NCBI GenBank assembly: GCA_019137255.1
Contig: WPDH01000360.1
Location: 1-52,941 of the forward strand
Length of the DNA: 52,941 nt
Direction: 5' to 3'
From: Corinectria fuckeliana
Taxonomy: Eukaryota > Ascomycota > Sordariomycetes > Hypocreales > Nectriaceae
This document shows positions 22,200 to 33,384 of this stretch, piece after piece (position 1 is the first letter of the stretch; each line of letters starts with the position of its first letter). A program made the position numbers and the translations under genes. Under the pieces are notes generated by a model. The model had not been told where the DNA came from. It saw only the letters and a program-made list of their open reading frames with translations, and did no database searches.

Positions 22200-23800
22200 G
22201 CTATATAATATTTACCTCTTATATTATAGCTTTAATTATACTATTATATATAGTCTTAATTATACTATAACTTATAACTAGCTGCTTATTTTACTACTTT
22301 TATTACTATATCTTATTAAGTTTTATATAAAAGAGAATTTCTTTTTATAATAATAATAACAGCTATAATATAATTAAAGCTATAATAAAATTAAAGCTAT
22401 AATATAATTAAAGCTATAGTATAATTAAAACTATAGTATAATTAAAGCTATAATATAATTAAAGCTATAGTATATTTAATACTATAATACTATAGTATAA
22501 GAGGTAAATATTATTTAAGTTCTTATATATAATAAAAGCTAAGTTAAAATACTTAAAAACAGTTTACTAAGATATTTAAGTAAGTTTTATAAGTGTATAA
22601 ATAAACTAAGAGCTTTCTTTTAGTTTAACTTAAGAGAGTATATAAGCTAAAAAGGCTAAGTTAAGATACTTAGTATAGCTTACTTAAGTATATTAGTAAA
22701 GCTTACCTAAGTATCTTAGTAGAGCTTACTTAAGTATCTTAGCTTAGCTCTTATTATATATAAAGCTTATATAATATTTATCTCTTTTACTATAGCTTAA
22801 TTATACTATAATCTAATTATATTACAGCTTTATAATTATATTACAGCCTTAATTATATTATAGTTTTAATTATACTATAGCTTTAATTATATTATAGCTT
22901 TAATTATATTATAGCTTTAATTATATTACAGCTTTAATTATACTATAGCTTTAATCACACTATAGCTTTAATTATATTATAGCTTATAACTATTTTTTCT
23001 ACTGTTTTTATTACTATATTTTATTAAGTCTTAAGTAAAAAATACTATAATATAATTAAAGCTATAATATAATTAAAGTTATAATATAATTAAAGCTATA
23101 ATATAATTAAAGCTATAATATAATTAAAGCTATAATATAATTAAAACTATAGTATAATTAAAGCTATAATATAATTAAAGCTATAATATAATTAAGACTG
23201 TAATATAAGTAATAGATATTATATAAGCTGTTATATATAATAAGAGCTAAGCTAAGATACTTAGGTAAGCTTTACTAAGATACTTAGGTAAGCTAAGCTA
23301 AAATACTTAGGTGAGCTTTGCTAAGTATCTTAGCTTAGCTCTTATTATATATAAAGCTTATATAATATTTATCTCTTTTACTACAGCCTAATTATACTAT
23401 AATCTAATTATATCACAGCTTTATAATTATATTACAGCCTTAATCACATTATAGTCTTAATTATGCTACAGCTTTAATTACACTATAGCTTTAATTATAC
23501 TATAGCTTTAATTATACTACAGCTTTAATTATACTACAGCTTTAATTGCGCTGCGGCTTTAATTATACTGTAGCTTATAGCTATCTTTTCTGCTGTCTTT
23601 ATCACTATATTTTATTAGGTCCCGGGTAGAAGATACTATAGCGCGATTAAAGCTGCAGCGCGATTAAAGCCGCAGCGTGATTAAAGCCGCAGCGTGATTA
23701 AAGCCGCAGCGCGATTAAAGCCGCAGCGCGATTAAAGCCGTAGTGAGATTAAAGCTGTAGCGCGATTAAGACTGTGATGTGAGTGATAGATGTCATGTGA
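22200..23800. repeat. Composite inverted satellite (17-bp monomer, ~0.6 kb unit)
   Basis: Arrays of a 17-bp monomer alternate in orientation. The ATTAAAGCTATAATATA sense arrays are at 22361-22500, 23041-23200 and 23634-23775. The antisense arrays (TTAATTATACTATAGCTTT) are at about 22216-22262, 22800-22985 and 23394-23578. Each antisense-sense pair flanks a loop of about 60 bp, giving a foldback, and the pair plus spacer repeats about every 600-670 bp. The rightmost unit keeps G and C (GCGCGATTAAAGCCGCA); the left units are the same sequence with C and G turned to T and A. No coding frame. Confidence 0.85.
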
Positions 23801-24050
23801 GCTGTTATGTATGACAAGGGCTAAGCTGAGGTGCTCAGGTAAGCTCTGCTGAGGTGCTCAGGTAAGCTAAGCTGAGTACCTCAGCTTAGCCCCCCTGGCC
23901 CATGTACCCCCTCAGGTTAGACCAGGGGGGGGACCTCAGTTTATCTGTACACTCTCGAGCTTTGCTGAGTACCTCAGCTTAGCCCCCCTGGTCCCTATAC
24001 CCCTCAGATTAGCCCTAAGGGGGGGGGGCCTCAGGTTATCTGTACACTTA
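23800..24050. repeat. GC-rich palindromic flank of the satellite
   Basis: Repeated palindromic segments occur here: CTAAGCTGAGGTGCTCAGG and the complementary GAGTACCTCAGCTTAGC, the latter followed twice by CCCCCCTGG. A strong hairpin can form between CCCCCCTGG at 23890-23898 and CCAGGGGGG at 23932-23940; a related one lies about 95 bp further on. The AT-only equivalents of this spacer occur in the left satellite units (TAAGTATCTTAGCTTAGCTC). Confidence 0.7.
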
Positions 24051-24209
24051 GTAATTCTGCCATCTTATCAGGTTCATCTCCCTCACCGCCTACCTAAAAC
24101 ATCACCACACCCCGCTTCTCGTCCTAATCACACCATTTATTCTTCCGTCTTCAACAATAGTGAACCCTTCGGAAAACTGTTGCGCATCGCCAACACTACG
24201 CCAGAGGCG

Positions 24210-25491
24210 ATGGCGCCTGCATCTGCTCTTCAACTTCACCGACCATCCCTCGAAGGCATCATTGACTTCTCCACACAGCCTCCGTTAGGACCGGGTCAGC
24301 GCCTCTCAGCCAGCCGTCGATTCCACCAAATAGTCAACCATTTCGATGTTTCCGGCGGCGGCAGCAGCAACGGCCAATACGACCGTATAAAACTTGTCCG
24401 CCTCACCTACGAATATGCGCGTTCTGAAGAAGCCAAAGGCAACTTCCTGCGTGCCTTTTTTCAGTCCGCGGCTCTTCCCATTGACGGGGAGGAAGTCATC
24501 GACTTTGGTGACGCAGACCTGGAGACCGAGCTCCGCACTGCCTTGTTCAACTTTGCCGAGTATCTGTTTGACAATTTCTTTTTGCCATGTATGGTCTCAT
24601 GACCTTTCTTCGTCCGCCGTTGATCTCTCACCATCTTTACCCTCATAGTGAAGGCTTCTACTAGGAAGACTCCCCAACCTTCACCTGCAACCCATTCCGC
24701 AGTCCAAAAAGCCCAATCAGAAGGGCAAAAGTTTGCTGCAACGCCAGAACGGGTGTCAGCTCTCCGCGGTGCTTGTCTGATCCGCGATCGCCATCGTTGC
24801 GTAATATCACGCAGGTTTGACCAGAACGAGGCATTTAAACGTATGACTAGATATGGTCATCAGGCTCGGGACGACGATGGTATCTCTCTTACATGGCAAG
24901 CTTTTGACGCTCTTGAGGTGGCACATATCCTGCCACATTCACTTACACAGGTTAACGCAAACTTACAATTAGTATGAACTTTTACTTGATAAAGCTTCCT
25001 CCTTGCTAAGTACTTTCTTCTAGGACCCGGCCAAGGAAGCTGCGCTGGCGATTCTCAATATATTTGACAACGGGGCTGCATTCCTAGTTGAAGGCAGTGA
25101 TATTGATCGACCTCGTAATGCTATGACCCTCACCCATAGCCTGCATCTATGGTTTGGCGACTTCCGAATCTTTTTCGAGCCTATTGACCAGCAAGCGCAT
25201 ACCTATCGAATCAATACCTTCCTCCCACCGGAGCTCTTGGGGGGCCTTCTCCCTGTCACTCGAACACTCTTTCTCACAGAAACCCGAAGTATAGACCCTC
25301 CTTCGCCTCGGCTACTTGCCATCCACAGTGCGATTGCCCATATTCTCCACCTCTCTGCAGCAGGGTACTACATCGATAAACTGTTACAAGATATGGAGGA
25401 AAATGGCGTTTGGGAGGATGGTTCTACTGAGCTGGATCGCTTGGTAAGGCTTCGACTGAATGGATGGTCGGTCAGCGAAGTCGGCGACTAG
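24210..25491 (+). CDS. HNH endonuclease-family protein (three exons, 389 aa)
   Basis: Exons are 24210-24588, 24649-24971 and 25024-25491, with introns of 60 bp (GTATGG..CATAG) and 52 bp (GTATGA..TCTAG); phases match and all stops between are removed. The protein has an N-terminal helical region (1-126), a Ser/Thr linker, then RDRHRCVISRRFD (residues 173-185), VAHILPHSL (His219), DNGAAFLVEGSDIDRPRNAMTLT (Asn266) and LHLWFGDFRIFFEP (His275), the layout of the fungal HNH_2-type proteins. His, Asn and His are intact. The start is the ATG at 24210; a longer TTG-initiated frame is ignored. It differs clearly from the HNH gene at 2309-3838, so it is a second subfamily, not a recent duplicate. It lies about 150 bp from the GC end of the satellite. 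Confidence 0.85.
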
Positions 25492-26530
25492 ACTCAAGGG
25501 TTAAGACATGACACCTACTTACTTCAGTGTGCCAGCTGTTCAAGAGAGGCAACCAGTTGCGAGCGATACACGACAAGGGTTAAGAGTTGAGCAAAGGAAG
25601 GTGTGGCTCCAAGAAAACTACTTTTCACTTTTGATACATTTCGACCTTGATACGCGGAGACACGTTATCTATCATCAAACAGGCAACTTTTATTATCTTC
25701 ACGATGTTCTCACCACGACTAGGACCGTCTGAGCGACATGGAGGGCTTTGTAGGCCGCGAACTTCTAGCCCTGTTGATCAATTACACCGCGAAAAACGAC
25801 AACGAACAAGCCAACAAGCCTATTCTGGCCCTCCACTACTTACGAACCGACCACCCTCTGCTAGCAGCACTGCGACCAGCAGCACCGCGACGAGCATCGG
25901 TAAATACTATGGAATTGGCGATGAAGATACACTGGGCAATATCTTTGCATCTTGTCCACCGACGTTCTCAGCAATTCCACAGCCCCAGCACCATGGCTCG
26001 CAGGGCCTCCACGAGCCTGCATGGCATCTACGTTTCGATGAGTTTCCCTTCAACATGATTTCCTATCGAGGCGAATGCGACACTAGCGAGTCAGAGACCC
26101 TATCCCAGGGCCTGAAATCGATCCTCTGCCTTCCAAGTCCCCACCAGAGTCTATCCAACAGCCCCCGACCGCAGCAATAGCCGAGTTCGAATCCGTTATG
26201 AAGGTGGTTGGCGAGGTGATTGGAGAGGGCCGGAGACTGACTATTGACCTTGCCCGGTCATACGAACGAGTACGCGCATGGCGAGAGAGATTTAGCTGGT
26301 CGCCACTTAGTTCAGACGCCTACGAATCCCCTCCCCCATATTCTCCGCCTCGAGGTTCACCAAGCCGGCCTCCGCAAGTATCACTACCTCAATAAATATT
26401 ATTATCGCCTACCCCAGACCCGATCCCAGACCCGATCCTAGACCCGATCCTAAACCCACCAATCCCAGGCGACCTATTCCCAACCGTCGAAGCACCTAGT
26501 ATTACATTATCTGCGAACCCTTCTCACAGA
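25492..26530 (+). pseudogene. Decayed Pro/Ser-rich ORFs, unrecognised
   Basis: Open stretches in different frames follow one another. The 25647-26180 frame is rich in Ser, Pro and Thr and includes KYYGIGDEDTLGNIFASCPP. A second frame from about 26098 to 26395 reads helical (ESVMKVVGEVIGEGRRLTI) and then Pro-rich (ESPPPYSPPRGSP). One small indel or a missed intron would join them. I recognise no family. They lie between the HNH gene and the transposase relic on the same strand and could belong to either or be independent. A 12-bp tandem (CCCAGACCCGAT, three degenerate copies) is at 26413-26455. Confidence 0.35.
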
Positions 26531-27465
26531 TGACTTACTATACCAGTCAGAGCAACTATTAAGTCGATAAGCCGTCGAGTTGGCATTCGGGCCCGCGATG
26601 TTCGAGCTATAGTCGAAGAGCAATATCCCGAATTAACACTGAGAGGGGTATCTATAACGCCCGGGCACTCATTAACCGAGATAAGGTAAATAGCTATACT
26701 CCTACTGTAGCATTGATCAAGCTCTTCGACAAGATGGAGATTCCCTACCTCATTAAGTGGGCTGATAATCAACTGAACTGTCTGCTTGGTCTTGTCTTGG
26801 ACATTTCCCTGCTGCATCCAGATGTGGAAGCGGCTCCACGAGGTCATCAGCTTCGACAACACATACAGCACCAACCGATTCAAACTTCCTTATTCCAAGC
26901 TACCGGCCAGACCTGTTTTGGGACCGTCTTTAACGCTGGCTTTGGCCTGATTGATAATGAGAGGGGAGAAGGCTTTCAGTTACTCGCTGAGAGCATTCGC
27001 CAACTTATAGAGCAACACTCTATTAGGCAGCCTAATGTTATTATCACCGACTTCGATAACTCGATGAAGGCTGCCCTTAACGATCAACTTCCTGACGTGT
27101 AGCAACAACAATGCACCTACCATATTAATTCAAACGTCTTGCTTAAGTCGAAGTAGAAGTGGGTCAAGAACTGGGAGAGCAGCAGTAGTCCTGACAATAG
27201 CGAGTGGGATAACTCTACCCCTCAGACGTAGACTGAGCTTAGCGCTACAGAAAAGCAGCTTATCCATGCACTGACTAGTGATGAGGTTCCTTATAGCTAC
27301 AGAGGGGTTCTCATAATGTGGAAGCTTATTCTCTTCGCTGAGACCGAGGACGCGCATGAGAAGGCATGGAGAGACCTCTGTAAAGAGTTTCTTACGCTAT
27401 CTCCATGGGACATACTTGCCTATTAGGGCCCAGTGGGAACGCTGCTTCACCTTCTGTCACTAGCC
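26530..27465 (+). mobile_element. MULE (Mutator-like) transposase relic
   Basis: Read across three frames, the plus strand gives the order of a fungal MULE transposase: RATIKSISRRVGIRARDV, IYNARALINRDKVNSYTPT, LFDKMEIPYLIKW, HEVISFDNTYSTNRFKLP (first catalytic Asp region), QATGQTCFGTVFNAGFGL, NVIITDFDNSMKAAL (second Asp region), TYHINSN, and after further breaks YLHGTYLPIRAQWERCF. At least three frameshifts and TAG stops at about 27100, 27154 and 27229 make it non-functional. Base composition is balanced, so it has escaped RIP. The N-terminal zinc finger and C-terminus are missing. No terminal inverted repeats were found by eye. Confidence 0.8.
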
Positions 27466-27617
27466 CCTCTTGAGATGCCTGTGCAGATCCTGTCTATGAT
27501 GTACACAGGGATCTGGGGAAAGGTGGGGTCTGGACACTGAACCCAGACACTAAACCAGCGTGTGGGCACCATCCGCGGCCGTGTGGTGGGGCACTGAGGG
27601 GCAGTTGTTATGGGGCG

Positions 27618-27760
27618 GCACGGCATACAGCACAGCACTGCACAGCACTGCACAGCACTGCACAGCACTGCACGGCATACAGGACAGCACTGCACAGCAC
27701 TACACAGCACCACACAGCACCGTACAGCACCATACAGCACCACATAGCACCACATAGCGC
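27618..27760 (+). repeat. Minisatellite, ~10-bp unit CACAGCACTG
   Basis: Exact CACAGCACTG units at 27631-27670 grade into variants (CACAGCACCA, CATAGCACCA) up to about 27758. Its right flank, CGCACTTTACACAATAGAGG, is the reverse complement of the flank of the minisatellite at 39627-39716. Open frames through the array are simple-repeat artefacts. Confidence 0.9.
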
Positions 27761-28140
27761 ACTTTACACAATAGAGGGGTACCCTGTTGCTGTCGGGTGT
27801 GCCGTAGAGGGGGGCGCACTGCTGCTCACATAGCGACTTTCAGGCTGACATTTGCATCAATTGCGGCAACGACTACTGGCTGTCTGGTCAGGACTGGTGT
27901 TGCACGAACAGGTGCAGACCTGCTGCCGCCTGCTTGGCAGTTGGCAACGGTCCGACGACACACAAACCGTCTGATGCTTCACTGTTTGACAGCTCACAAT
28001 CGCCAACCCAAGAAATTTCGTCCTTCTCCACCTCACATGACTGGCCGCGACGCGTCTGCGCCTTGTCTTGCACAATCGCTACCTCGCAGGCGATTACGCT
28101 CCGGTGCGGCAGCCGCCAAGATACCGCGTTGGTTGTCAAT
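27761..28140. other. Intergenic, upstream of the F-box gene
   Basis: Short overlapping frames on both strands without motifs. The left 30 bases are the shared minisatellite flank; the rest is taken as the F-box gene's promoter and leader. No TATA box stands out. Confidence 0.5.
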
Positions 28141-29270
28141 ATGTCTGCAAAAGTAAGCGCGCCCCACGGTTTCGAGAGAGTCCGCACTGACATGCATGCC
28201 AGCCAACTCCTTTCGACCACCTGTCGAACGAGGTCGTATCAGTCATCATCGACTTTGCAATACCGCCCCAGGTAGTTGCCGTCGGATCGCAAGACCACGA
28301 GGCATTCCCCAATGCGGCCATGGTTCACTTGTACCTTGTGAGCCGGCGTTTCAAGGCTCTGGTCGAGCAACTGCTCTCCTTTGTCTGCAGGGATTTGAAC
28401 GGGTACACCACGCGGCTTCGTCCCGGGACCGACACCTTGCGGCTTTGGAAGATGAGGATACCTCGCTGTCTGTCAACCATTGCCTGGGATGGGCAGAGGG
28501 GACTTCCCGTTGAGCGGCTAATCACCCTCGCCGAGGTTCCCTCCTGCGCGCCGAGCACGGAGCAAAGCTTTTTTATCCACAGCGCGCGCCAACAGGACAT
28601 GCGAACTCATCCCATCGAATGGACCTTGCCGCTTGACCGGCTTCCACGCCTCCGGGAGCTTACCGTCGTGATGCTTGCGTCTGGACCAAATTGGCAAATC
28701 GACCAGTACCGACGTCCAAACGCAGGACAGACGTGTCAGCGGTGGAAGTTCGCTGCGCCAAAAAGCGTGAGAAGTATCCTGAAGCCTTATTTCCATACGG
28801 AAAAAAGGTTGCACGGGGGCGTTGTGACAAGAAGGGCAAACGACTACGACGACCCTGAACCCGAGGTAGGCTTCCACGCCTACAGGAGGGACGACGATGT
28901 CGCCGGGGGTCAGTGGGCAGACTTTCGGTACTTTGTCGGGACTGGACGCGTTCAATTTCGGCCCATGATCTGGCCCGAAGTGGAGTATACCATCGACAAT
29001 TGCCGATTCTCGCAGAAGCCCAGAGGACCTCGTTACGACAATCACATGGCACACTTCGTCGGCCACATTTGGATCATCCGGGGCAACGCGATCCCACCAG
29101 AGTCAGTGGCGCCATGCCGCCCATGGCTGGACTTTGAAAACTGGGACGGCAGCTGGCTCGGGGGGCCCGAGACGGGCTGTATTGCGAGCACCTGGAAGAT
29201 GCTGGTCGAGACTGTCAAGGATTCGCGCAAAACTCGGCAGCAAGTTTCAGTCCATCTGAAACCGGCTTGA
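28141..29270 (+). CDS. F-box protein, 359 aa
   Basis: Exon 1 is only 28141-28152 (Met-Ser-Ala-Lys). A 50-bp intron (28153-28202) begins GTAAGC, has branch site CACTGACAT and ends CCAG. Exon 2 runs to 29270. Splicing yields FDHLSNEVVSVIIDFAIPP and LYLVSRRFKALVEQLL, the two helices and spacing of an F-box. The F-box binds Skp1 in SCF ubiquitin ligases; the rest would bind the substrate. The remaining 300 residues have no countable LRR or WD repeats but several Trp and Pro-rich segments and an HIWIIRGNAI strand. Without the intron the frame would begin at an internal Met (28320) and lose the F-box, which supports the spliced start. Confidence 0.75.
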
Positions 29271-29660
29271 CCATGGATGAGATTCCGAGAGTCTATCACA
29301 TGTATGGCTGGTTCTAGGGAGTGAGACGAGGGTATCGTGCACGTGTTTTTGCTGTGGCTATTCTAGCTTGATTGTCATGTTTGGATCGTGTTGTGTCAAC
29401 CGGCGAGTTGTTGCTTCGGCCTTGTGGGGTGGAGGGGGGGGTAACATGCATGTAACTATCCCGATGGCTCAATTCAATGTCCATTTTAAACAAGTTGATG
29501 TAGTGAGAGAATGCAGAGCGAAAAGGCAGCGGCGAACAGGTGCAAAGGAAGCGATTCGGATTCATATGATGCCAACTCTAGCACAATGCACGCACCTGTA
29601 AACATCTGCGAATAATGCTGGTGCCTACCTACCTAGGTAGATTGCTCAACTTGGACCGTC
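29271..29660. other. Intergenic
   Basis: No gene seen. A G-rich run lies near 29427-29440, and CCTACCTACCTAGGTAG near 29624-29640 is a small palindrome-like tract common near fungal promoters. Confidence 0.5.
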
Positions 29661-30502
29661 GTGCGAGCCTTCCCACCCGACCTCTCCACATGCGCATTAT
29701 GTATCTTATGGCGGCTTCGTACTCGGACGCGCTGGTGTGCCACATCTGTCATTCACGAGGGGCCATCTCAACGGTCAGACGGTCAATGGCATCACCAGGT
29801 TCTTCCAGTCAAGCGACGGGCGAACCAAGCATCAGCACGATTAGATCCCGAAGATGCGAGACAAGCCTACTGCAACCCAAGACCCTTCTGCGCAAAGGGC
29901 TTCCACCGGGGGGCTACGAAGACCCCGCCGTACGGCCGGAGCCGCATCGACCGACAGATCCAGACGAACCTGCAGGGTCGTCCGTGCCGCCCCCCTTTCA
30001 TAACGCCAAGTTTCTTGGCCAGCAAGGCGGAGAGCCGAGTATCGTCACACGCATCAGGCCCGAGAAGCCCGAAATCACCCCAGCTGGAGACATGAGGGAG
30101 GGTGCTGCGGCGACAACCCTGTACAACAGAGGAGACATTATCGGGGAGTTGACAGGCGAGCTAGTTCCACCAGGCTGGTTCCAGAACGGCTGGGCTTGTG
30201 ACATGTCGCGGGATCATCTACAAAGCTCTGATGAACCCGTCGTTGTCTGCCAGGTATACCCACGATGTATGGGGAATTGGACGCGAAAGGTCAACCACTC
30301 CTGTGACGCCAATGCCGCCTTTATAGACGCTAGGCTGTCTGGGCGATGGCACGTAATGCTGGAGGCGACCCGCACTATTCATCCGGGAGAGGGCATTTAC
30401 ATCAATTACGGCAACTACTACTGGCTATCTGGTCAGGACAGGTCTCTTTGTAGGAGCGTAAGGTGTATCAGCAATCGGCAGGTTGGAGAGGCAGAGAAGT
30501 GA
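29661..30502 (+). CDS. SET-domain protein, 5' end uncertain
   Basis: The C-terminal part is a SET domain: NRGDIIGELTGEL, then GNWTRKVNHSCDANAAF (the NHSC box that binds S-adenosylmethionine and forms the pseudoknot) and GEGIYINYGNYYW (the GE-x5-Y box). Such proteins methylate lysines. The preceding part, CNPRPFCAKGFHRGATK and GRSRIDRQIQTNLQGRP, is in a different frame. A 62-bp intron, 30039-30100 (GTATCG..GGGAG), would join them in phase; the alternative is a frameshift and a pseudogene. No good ATG is in the upstream frame (it opens with GTG at 29661), whereas an ATG at 29690 is in the SET frame, so a further 5' intron is possible. No cysteine-rich pre/post-SET is visible. Confidence 0.6.
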
Positions 30503-31094
30503 CAGATGTTTAGGCTGCATTCAGATGCGGCCAAGGTAAACATTTACATTTGCATTACTGGGATATAGTGGGCAAATAGATTAAATATAAATATCCACTT
30601 TATAATGTAAAGTAATAGACGGGGGGACAATTAGTTACAATCTAGCTATAATACTCTAAATAAATATATAGTGCTAATTGTTATTTACTATCTTAACTAG
30701 AAATTTATATACTTTTAGAAGAAGACTCTTTTTATAGTAAGTAAAAAGTAAGAAGATTTTATATATATACTGTATTTAATAGCTGTTTATTAAGAGCTTT
30801 TTTTAAGCTATATATTATTTAAGTTAAATAGCCTTATATAAGTAAAAGTAAAGTTAAATATTAATACTAATTATATTAGTAATAGTAAATACTAATACTA
30901 ACTAGTGTTTAAAAACTAATACTAATATAAGCTAGTTTAATAGTAACTAATAGTTATACTATTACTAGCTAATATTAATATTACTAGAAAAAAGTACTAA
31001 ATAAGTAAGTTAAAAAAAAAACCTTAGTTTTTAAAAATATAATAATAAGAGAAGAAAAAAGAGTTTAGTTAGCTAAGCTAGTTTTAGTTATATT

Positions 31095-31318
31095 TTTATT
31101 AGAGTTTACTAGTTTTAACTAGTATTATAAAATCTTAGGAAAGTTTTAATATATACTAGGTTATAATATTATTAGTATTATACTAATACTATATAAAGAC
31201 TTTATTATATTTTTATTAGCTATTATTAAAAAATTACTAAATACTAGTTTTTTAACTTATTTTAACTTTTAGAAATACTTTAAAAGGTTTACTATTAAAA
31301 CTATAATTCTAATATAAT
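31095..31318 (+). mobile_element. 5' fragment of the Tad/LINE-like element
   Basis: It matches 10716-10930 (shared strings AGAGTTTACTAG and TAACTAGTATTATAAAATC) but is more heavily mutated: almost every C and G of the other copy is T or A here. It ends exactly where the tail of the gag-like element begins (31321), so the latter probably inserted into it or joined it by recombination. Confidence 0.55.
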
Positions 31319-31320
31319 AT

Positions 31321-33203
31321 TATTTATTTATTTATTTATTTATATACTATTTTAACTTTAAAGTTATTTAAACCTTCTTTTAAGTAACTTAGACTAGTTT
31401 ATAATAAAGAGGAAAAACCTAATAGTAAGCTATAAGATAAAAAATCTCTTACTACTCTTACCTAAGAGAAAAGCAAGTTAGGCTTAATATATATATATAA
31501 TAGTATAAGTTTTAAGCAGGTTAGCTTTTATAAGAAAAGCTAGTTATATACTTATTTTAATAACTTCTTATAAGGCTTAGCTTAAATTATATATTAAAAC
31601 TTATTTAATCTTAAAGCAGGTTTAAGTTACTTATACTACTTATCTTTCTTATCTTCTTAAGTGTTATTCTTATTACTTTATATACCTTTTTTAACTTTTA
31701 AAAGTATTTACTCTTTAAATTAGTTAATTAGCTTAAATACTACTAAGGCTAAACCTAGGTTTAGTTTAACTTAAGGCTGTTTTAAAAGCTATTTAGGCCC
31801 TCTCTAAGCAGAGTAGTTTAGTACTATAGTTAGTATTAGTATTAATACTATTATATCTTTTAATAAGTATACTATATATTTATACTACTTACTTAAAATA
31901 CTAAATTATATAAGTCTCTTTATATAAGTATTTCTTATCTGTTTTTACTTCTTTTATATTATATAGTATATATAAGATTATACTAAGTATATACTATTAT
32001 AGTTATAATATACTAAAAGGATCTTACTAGTAAAAGCAAAGTATATTATATCTCTTATATAGTAAGCCTACTTATAGTAGCTATATCTAGCTTATTCTTA
32101 ATAGTACTATATAATATATCTAAAGTAAAAGTACTTTAAGTACTACCTAAGTTAAATCTCTTTTAAATAAGGCTTAGTCTAATAAACCTTTATAATTATA
32201 ATTATATCTTAGTTATAAAGTTTATTTATATCTATTAGTTTAGNNTAGCTATATAATAGCTTTATAATAGTTTTATAGTATATATCTTAATATTATTTAA
32301 TTATTAGATATTTACTATAAGATTCTTAAGTAAGCCTCTTATATAGCTAGTTAAGATTCTCTTAGTAACTATTATAAACTATCTTAAGACCTAATATATA
32401 CTTATACTAAAAATAGTAAAAATCTAAGTATTATCTTTTAAGAGATTTATAATTAGTTTATAAAAGAGGATTATAATATCTTTACTAAAAAGGTAATATA
32501 AGACTATTATAAGTAAGAGGTAACCTCTTAGGAGAGTATAATTAATAATTATTATAATATCTAATAGTATATAAAATATAATATTAGAAGCTATACTAAG
32601 TGACCTAATAATAATCTTCTTACTAAGATAAGAAGAGATTACTTTTAATAGTAATACTATTAGAGATAAGAGTATTCTCTTATTATAAGTAACTTAAGCT
32701 TAAGTTAAGATTTTAATAGGTATTTTTTAAAAGATAGCTAATATTACTTTTTTAATAGTAGTTATAATTATTTTTATAAGAGATACTAAGATTAGAATCT
32801 TACTACTTATATATTAAGTATAGCTTATAATAGTATTAGCTAAAACTATTACTATTTTTTAAACTAAGAGAAAAGTAGCTTTTAAGATAATTACTTTAAG
32901 TTTATATTTAGTCTTAATAATAAGATCTTTAAATTAATTATAGGTTATTTTTATACTAGGCTTAGCTTATAGTAAGAGTAGGTTTTATAGTAAAAGATTT
33001 TTCTTAAGAGGAGAAAAAAGATAGTTTATAATCTTAATATCTTTTATTTTACTTAGCTTGCTTATTATATATAATATAGTAATAATATAAAAGTAGAAAG
33101 AGGGTAAAAAAGGTTTATAAAGAAAGTTAGTTAGGTTAAAATAGATTTTAAGAGTGTAATTAAGATATAGTAAAAGTAACTATTAAATATTTATAAAAGG
33201 TAA
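31321..33203 (-). mobile_element. Gag-like non-LTR element, full-length copy 3
   Basis: On the minus strand it starts at the shared boundary near 33203 and ends in the tail at 31321-31343. The knuckle region is near 32000-32030. It retains a little more G and C than copies 1 and 2 (for example GGCCCTCTCTAAGCAGAGTA near 31797). One NN pair lies at 32244-32245. Confidence 0.65.
32244..32245. other. Assembly ambiguity (NN)
   Basis: About thirty bases present in the sister copies near 20692-20723 and 52234-52264 are missing here and replaced by NN. Confidence 0.85.
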
Positions 33204-33384
33204 ATAAGTAAATATAACCTTATAATATAATAAGTTCTTAAAAATATAACTTAATATAATAATTAGCTAAGAGTATAAAAATAATTATAAAACTAAGAAT
33301 ATTAAGTACTTATCTTATAAGAAAAGGTTTACTTTATAAGCCTTAAAAATAAGACTAATAGAAGAGAGAGATATTATATTATAA

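Larger units (their letters stand above)
18950..23540. repeat. AT-rich RIP-degraded block
   Basis: Composition drops gradually from 18950 and is extreme by 19200. It contains an LTR-like repeat (19175-19590), a full-length gag-like element (19741-21678) and the AT-only part of the composite satellite (from about 21900). A partly preserved stretch at 18990-19180 shows no gene. Confidence 0.85.

Noticed and set aside
22361..23775. CRISPR-like array
   Set aside because: The 17-bp units are contiguous without unique spacers, alternate in orientation and lie in a fungal genome.
27447..27757. Cys/Val-rich and Thr/Ala/His-rich open frames through the CACAGCACTG array
   Set aside because: They are repeat translations of a minisatellite on both strands, with no start context or family.
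28518..29066. 182-codon minus-strand frame opposite the F-box gene
   Set aside because: It is the shadow of the spliced F-box coding frame; no motif and no independent splice or start evidence.
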